A stretch of 6,199 bases of DNA from Thermoplasmatales archaeon (lineage in GTDB: Archaea > Thermoplasmatota > Thermoplasmata > Methanomassiliicoccales > Methanomethylophilaceae): positions 1-6,199 of the forward strand of contig JAAYKC010000086.1 in the NCBI GenBank assembly GCA_012522645.1. Reading direction: 5' to 3'. The translations under genes were made by a program, and so were the position numbers. Shown here one piece after another: positions 5,042 to 6,199 of the stretch (position 1 is its first letter; each line of letters starts with the position of its first letter). Below the pieces are notes generated by a model that was not told the DNA's origin, ran no database searches, and worked only from the letters and a program-made list of their open reading frames with translations.

Positions 5042-6037
5042 TTACCTACCTGCCAACATGAGTTCGTCCCTGATGCCGCGATCGATGTCCGCCGCCGTTC
5101 CCAGCATCCTCTCCGACTCGAGATACCTTCTCCATCTCGTTTCACATTCACAATGAACATCCATGCATCCGGTGTCCTGTGTGATGGAGAATTCATGAAC
5201 TGCATCTAAAACCTTGCTGTCGCATGCTCCACAATTGTGGACCCCCCTTTGGGATCCGCCTCCCGAAGGAGAGGACATTATCCTTGCCTTGGTAACGGGG
5301 GCCGCCTTTGTTATCACTTCGGTCAGAGACCATATCCAGGGCGGACGGTAACTGCCTCTGCGCCACAGATGCTCGAGGTATGTTCCGCGCTGCACGTTCA
5401 CGGGATTGACGGATATCTCATCCGAGAACGTATCGGCGAACGCTATCGATCTGAGCACATCCTCTATCGCATCGGATTCGGTCATGAACAGAGGCTTCAG
5501 AAGAAGATATGTCCTGACGCACAGTCCCGCATCCTTGGCGCATTCTCCCGCTCTGCGGGAATCCTCCGGCGTGAAACCTTTCCTCACGGACTTGGACAGC
5601 ACGTCGGGATCCGAGGATTCAAGGCCTAGTGCCAGCGTGACGGTCTTAGGGACCTGTGAAAGAGACTCCCTGGTCACGTACTCCGGGCGGCTCTCGAAGA
5701 GTATGCGGGAGCATTCGGAGAACTCGGAGAATATCCTCTCCCTGACCTCCGGCGGGATCTCGTTGTCATCGAGGAAGCTGCCGGAAGTATAGATCTTCAC
5801 GAACTTCTCCCCGCCGTACTTCCTCATGACCTCGTCGATCTGGCTCATCAGATCTTCTGTTGTCACTTCTGAAAGAGATGCCGAGCTGTAACCGCACATG
5901 GTGCAGCCGCCCTTCTTGGCCCAGGAGCATCCGCTGGTACGGAATATCGCCACCATGGCGTCCTCCTCCTGCCCCGACACAAGGTCCTTCTCCTTCCAGA
6001 CGGCCTCGGGCCGGGATGCGGATCTCCTTTTCTCCAT
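5042..6037 (-). CDS. RaSEA-like radical SAM subunit of archaeosine synthase
   Basis: Radical SAM enzyme that, in the known system, works with ArcS: ArcS adds lysine to preQ0 at position 15 of tRNA, and RaSEA cleaves the adduct to give archaeosine, which stabilises the tRNA elbow. With the ATG at 6037 the product is 331 residues. The cluster motif is CSWAKKGGCTMC, a Cx7Cx2C pattern with Cys37, Cys45 and Cys48. That spacing differs from classical Cx3Cx2C and is typical of this family and relatives such as Elp3. The TIM-barrel landmarks IYTSGSFLD (82-90), FESRPEYV (114-121) and LGLESSD (137-143) follow. The C-terminal part has clustered cysteines (269, 272, 291, 296, 298). An in-frame ATG at 6127 would add 30 residues, but that stretch covers the TATA-like element at 6061-6070 and nearly reaches the divergent gene, so 6037 is preferred. 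ArcS and the transglycosylase are not in the window. Other Elp3-like radical SAM functions are less likely. Confidence 0.85.
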   Translation of the reverse strand: MEKRRSASRPEAVWKEKDLVSGQEEDAMVAIFRTSGCSWAKKGGCTMCGYSSASLSEVTTEDLMSQIDEVMRKYGGEKFVKIYTSGSFLDDNEIPPEVRERIFSEFSECSRILFESRPEYVTRESLSQVPKTVTLALGLESSDPDVLSKSVRKGFTPEDSRRAGECAKDAGLCVRTYLLLKPLFMTESDAIEDVLRSIAFADTFSDEISVNPVNVQRGTYLEHLWRRGSYRPPWIWSLTEVITKAAPVTKARIMSSPSGGGSQRGVHNCGACDSKVLDAVHEFSITQDTGCMDVHCECETRWRRYLESERMLGTAADIDRGIRDELMLAGR

Positions 6038-6060
6038 GAGAGTCCGATAACCGTTCCCGT

Positions 6061-6070
6061 TATATCTTTT
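6061..6070 (-). promoter_or_regulatory. TATA-like element for the RaSEA gene
   Basis: The minus-strand string AAAAGATATA is centred about 28 bases before the ATG at 6037. Archaeal TATA-to-start spacing then puts transcription at or within a few bases of the start codon, meaning a leaderless mRNA. This agrees with the absence of a ribosome-binding site before 6037. Confidence 0.5.
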
Positions 6071-6103
6071 GCCTCTCGGCCCTGAGCATGATTCTGAAAA
6101 TCG

Positions 6104-6110
6104 TTTAATA
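6104..6110 (+). promoter_or_regulatory. TATA-like element for the divergent oxidoreductase gene
   Basis: TTTAATA lies about 36 bases before the ATG at 6143, with A-rich sequence just upstream. Expected transcription start is near 6131-6135, giving a leader of about 8-12 bases. No ribosome-binding site is visible before the ATG. Confidence 0.4.
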
Positions 6111-6142
6111 GTGTAACCGACCATCAACCGATTCAGAGTCCA

Positions 6143-6199
6143 ATGGTCAGAAGAATCGTTATCATAGGATCAGGAGCGGCAGGGCTTACCGCCGCTTCC
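6143..6199 (+). CDS. FAD/NAD(P)-binding oxidoreductase, partial: only the first 19 residues
   Basis: The ATG at 6143 opens a frame running off the window. Its 19 residues, MVRRIVIIGSGAAGLTAAS, form a first beta-strand followed by the dinucleotide-binding GxGxxG loop (GSGAAG) and the start of the helix. This is the N-terminus of flavoprotein disulfide reductases and related FAD-dependent oxidoreductases (for example CoA-disulfide reductase or NADH oxidase types). Which of them cannot be told from 19 residues. The gene is divergent from the RaSEA gene, with 105 bases between the two start codons holding both TATA-like elements. Confidence 0.7.
   Translation, partial: MVRRIVIIGSGAAGLTAAS

Noticed and set aside
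6038..6127. N-terminal extension of the RaSEA-like protein from the upstream ATG
   Set aside because: The added residues overlap the TATA-like element and reach to within 16 bases of the divergent start; the shorter start has matching promoter spacing.

Overview
The window shows archaeal chromosomal DNA. Most of it (bases 1 to about 4480, minus strand) is a tight ribosomal-protein operon in the archaeal S10/spc order: uL3 – uL4 – uL23 – uL2 – uS19 – uL22 – uS3. The proteins are of the archaeal type: a long uL3 and uL4, a uS19 resembling eukaryotic S15, and a uS3 with a charged tail. S10 does not precede uL3, which also fits archaea. An archaeosine-synthesis radical SAM enzyme, TATA-like promoter elements and GGAGGTGA-type ribosome-binding sites support the archaeal assignment. 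The fairly high G+C and a small protein that resembles, from memory, a family found in Thermoplasmata make Thermoplasmatota (for example Methanomassiliicoccales) my best guess, but this is an inference.

Layout, from high to low coordinates. At 6143-6199 a plus-strand gene begins whose 19 visible residues form an FAD/NAD(P)-binding Rossmann start; it runs off the window. It diverges from a minus-strand pair: a RaSEA-like archaeosine synthase subunit (5042-6037) and, two bases after its stop, a 107-residue conserved small protein of unknown function (4716-5039). A gap of about 240 bases follows (4476-4715). It holds TATA-like elements for the ribosomal operon and a predicted long leader of about 170 nt. 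The leader contains several inverted repeats and a possible short ORF ending one base before uL3. The seven ribosomal genes follow with gaps of 2 to 11 bases or a 4-base overlap. In three junctions the stop codon of one gene lies inside the ribosome-binding site of the next. uS3 is cut by the window start within its Lys/Pro/Ala/Glu-rich tail.

Functionally, the main operon supplies core proteins of the peptidyl-transferase region, exit tunnel and subunit head. The upstream pair contains a tRNA-modification enzyme, so the neighbourhood is devoted to translation. I see no mobile elements, CRISPR arrays, tRNA or rRNA genes. The least explained part is the leader upstream of uL3.
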